Assembly: GCA_009936995.1 (NCBI GenBank)
Contig: JAACDH010000177.1
Location: 1-43,521 of the forward strand
Length of the DNA stretch: 43,521 bases
Source of the DNA: Rhodobacterales bacterium
GTDB lineage: Bacteria > Myxococcota_A > UBA796 > GCA-2862545
Reading direction: 5' to 3'
The position numbers were made by a program, and so were the translations under genes. Of the stretch, positions 42,230-43,521 are shown piece by piece; the first letter of the stretch is position 1, and each line of letters begins with the position of its first letter. The notes beneath the pieces were generated by a model, which was not told where the DNA came from, searched no databases, and was given only the letters and a program-made list of their open reading frames with translations.

Positions 42230-42307
42230 GACTGGCTCCCTTAATATTTCTACCCGCCGGGATTAACCCCCTTCACCAGATCGCACAATCCGGGATAGGG
42301 TGTGAGG

Positions 42308-43114
42308 ATGATTGGACGTACATTCGCGATCGGCGACATTCATGGAGACCTCATCGCGCTTCGCGCGCTGTTGACGCTGTTTCCAGAGCTAAAATCTGAC
42401 GATACCCTGGTGTTTTTGGGCGACTATGTCGACCGAGGTCCCCGGTCGGCGCAGGTCATCGAATTTCTGCGGCACGAGTTGCCAGAACTTACCTCGGCGA
42501 AGATCGTCTGCTTACGCGGCAACCATGAAGACGCTTGGCTGCGGGTGATCGACCAAGGCTGGGACGCTTTTGTGCTGCCACCCGGCAATGGTTGTCTGGC
42601 GTGTCTGCGTTCTTTCACGGGCGGTTCGGTGGTCACCCTCGAATCCCGTCCCCAAGACGAGGAAGAGCTCGAGATGCTGTGCACGGGCAGCTTCTTTCCC
42701 GAAGATGTCGTCGAGTGGATGCGCGAACTTCCGCACTACTACGAAGACGGGCACGCCATCTTCGTGCACGCGGGCCTGCCCCAAGATGAAAACGGTGACT
42801 TCCAGCACCCCGAAAACGTCCTCAACAAGCGCAAGCTGCTCTGGCTCCGCACCGAAGAGTTCTTCCGAGACTATCGGGGAAAAATGATCGTGTTCGGCCA
42901 CACGGTCACCTCCACGCTGCCCGAAGAGCTGTCCAACTACACCCCAGACGATCCCTCGGATCTGTGGGCCGGCGAGTGCTGCATCGGTATCGACACGGGC
43001 TGCGGTAAGGGCGGCTTTCTCACCGGCGTTCAGTTCCCCGAGATGGTGGTCTGGGAGTCCCGGTCGCCCGAAGAACGCGCCGCCGCCCGAGCCGCGCCAA
43101 TGAGTACATCCTGA
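42308..43114 (+). CDS. PPP-type metallophosphatase (serine/threonine phosphatase-like)
   Basis: A 268-residue cytoplasmic phosphatase of the calcineurin-like PPP family. All metal and phosphate motifs are present: GDIHG (9-13), GDYVDRG (38-44), RGNHE (70-74), VHAG with His154, and FGHT (196-199). Bacterial members act on phosphoproteins or on Ap4A-like nucleotides; the GDYVDRG form favours the protein phosphatase branch. ATG 42308 is chosen because AGGG lies 7 bases upstream; a GTG at 42302 is possible. The C-terminus (RSPEERAAARAAP) is Ala/Arg-rich. Its stop overlaps the apparent start of the MATE gene, so the two are probably co-transcribed. Confidence 0.9.
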   Translation: MIGRTFAIGDIHGDLIALRALLTLFPELKSDDTLVFLGDYVDRGPRSAQVIEFLRHELPELTSAKIVCLRGNHEDAWLRVIDQGWDAFVLPPGNGCLACLRSFTGGSVVTLESRPQDEEELEMLCTGSFFPEDVVEWMRELPHYYEDGHAIFVHAGLPQDENGDFQHPENVLNKRKLLWLRTEEFFRDYRGKMIVFGHTVTSTLPEELSNYTPDDPSDLWAGECCIGIDTGCGKGGFLTGVQFPEMVVWESRSPEERAAARAAPMSTS

Positions 43115-43521
43115 ACCGGCGCTATTACGCCCTCGCCATCCCCATGATCCTCGCCAACATCACGGTTCCCCTCGCGGGACTTGTGGATGCGGCGATGCTG
43201 GGTCACCTGGACGGTGCGAGCCATCTGGCGGGCGTGGCGCTGGGCTCGGTGGCCTTCGATTATATCTTCTGGACGTTTGGCTTCCTAAGAATGGCGACCA
43301 CAGGTCTCACCGCGCAGTCTGTGGGCCGTCAAGACCTCCTCGAGGCCGACCGAACGGGTCTGCGGGCCCTGTGCATGGGGGCCGCCATCGGCGCGGCCCT
43401 GGTGCTGCTGTCCCCGGTCTTGGGTACGCTCGCCTTCCTGCTCCTCGAGGGCGAGACGTCCGTGATGGAGAGCGGTCGCGCCTACTTCGACATGCGAATT
43501 CTGGGGGCACCGGCCACCCTG
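43111..43521 (+). CDS. DinF-type MATE efflux transporter, 5' part
   Basis: The first ~137 codons of a MATE family multidrug/toxin exporter (Na+ or H+ coupled), cut by the window end. Recognisable stretches: RRYYALAIPMILANITVPLA, LVDAAMLGHLDGASHLAGVA, and FWTFGFLRMATTGLTAQSVG, the last being characteristic of the DinF branch. The conserved N-terminal sequence begins before the first ATG (43144), so translation may start at CTG 43111 (overlapping the phosphatase stop as CTGA) or another non-ATG codon. No stop or frameshift is seen within the visible part. Confidence 0.85.
   Translation, partial: MNRRYYALAIPMILANITVPLAGLVDAAMLGHLDGASHLAGVALGSVAFDYIFWTFGFLRMATTGLTAQSVGRQDLLEADRTGLRALCMGAAIGAALVLLSPVLGTLAFLLLEGETSVMESGRAYFDMRILGAPATL

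Overview
The window looks like a piece of a GC-rich Myxococcota-type (deltaproteobacterial) chromosome. This is inferred from gene content, not from a marker gene. The clues are a giant secreted protein with thrombospondin-type-3 and MopE-type Asp/Cys calcium-motif repeats that ends in a MYXO-CTERM-like tail (Cys motif, hydrophobic segment, four Arg). There are also many lipoproteins with low-complexity Thr/Gly linkers, a PilZ protein, a CotH/lamin-tail pair, and three pairs of the DUF1592-DUF1552 or DUF1800-DUF1501 type. No rRNA, tRNA, CRISPR array, transposase or integrase was found. Gene density is high: the longest gene-free stretch is about 218 bases (41880-42097, which holds a probable terminator), so no gap exceeds 300 bases.

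Layout. 76-3011 (-): lipoprotein with a CxxCH motif (DUF1592 group) coupled to a Tat-exported DUF1552 protein. 3145-5662 (+): three secreted or outer-membrane proteins of unknown role; the middle one has an in-frame TGA 36 codons before the apparent true end. 5671-8827 (-): TraB/GumN lipoprotein and two linker-rich lipoproteins. 8925-15168: MopE-type lipoprotein (+), giant TSP3/MopE protein (-), membrane-anchored PDZ protein (+). 15165-23908 (-): a long same-strand run with a DUF4166-like protein and its membrane SRPBCC partner, a small lipoprotein, a DUF1992 protein, an isoaspartyl-peptidase-like Ntn hydrolase with an altered substrate site, a PilZ protein, a CDF metal exporter, a CotH-family protein and a lamin-tail lipoprotein. 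24020-29840: SDR epimerase (+), fatty acid hydroxylase (-), DUF1800/DUF1501 pair (-), aldo/keto reductase (+).

29940-31531 (+) is a two-gene cassette, TrhO tRNA hydroxylase plus a glutathione-S-transferase-like protein. It resembles alphaproteobacterial versions and may be imported. 31617-38391 (+) is the most unusual block: two paralogous GTPases with GKD instead of GK[ST] in the P-loop (one with a DUF697/YcjF-like tail, one with a YaaW-like head), followed closely by a TRAP transporter made of a TatT-like lipoprotein, a DUF6091-type binding protein and a fused small+large permease. The lipoprotein tail and a predicted periplasmic loop of the permease carry the same DPF..DDPFA repeat. 38488-41879 (-) is a second DUF1592/DUF1552 pair. 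42098-42229 (-) is a very basic 43-residue protein with its own RBS and UUCG-hairpin terminator. The window ends with a PPP-type phosphatase and the start of a DinF-type MATE exporter (+).

Recurring architecture: many neighbours overlap by four bases (ATGA or GTGA), which implies translational coupling and gives good support for starts and pairings. The general theme is cell-envelope and secreted biology. Functional names rest on motif recognition by eye; no database search was run.
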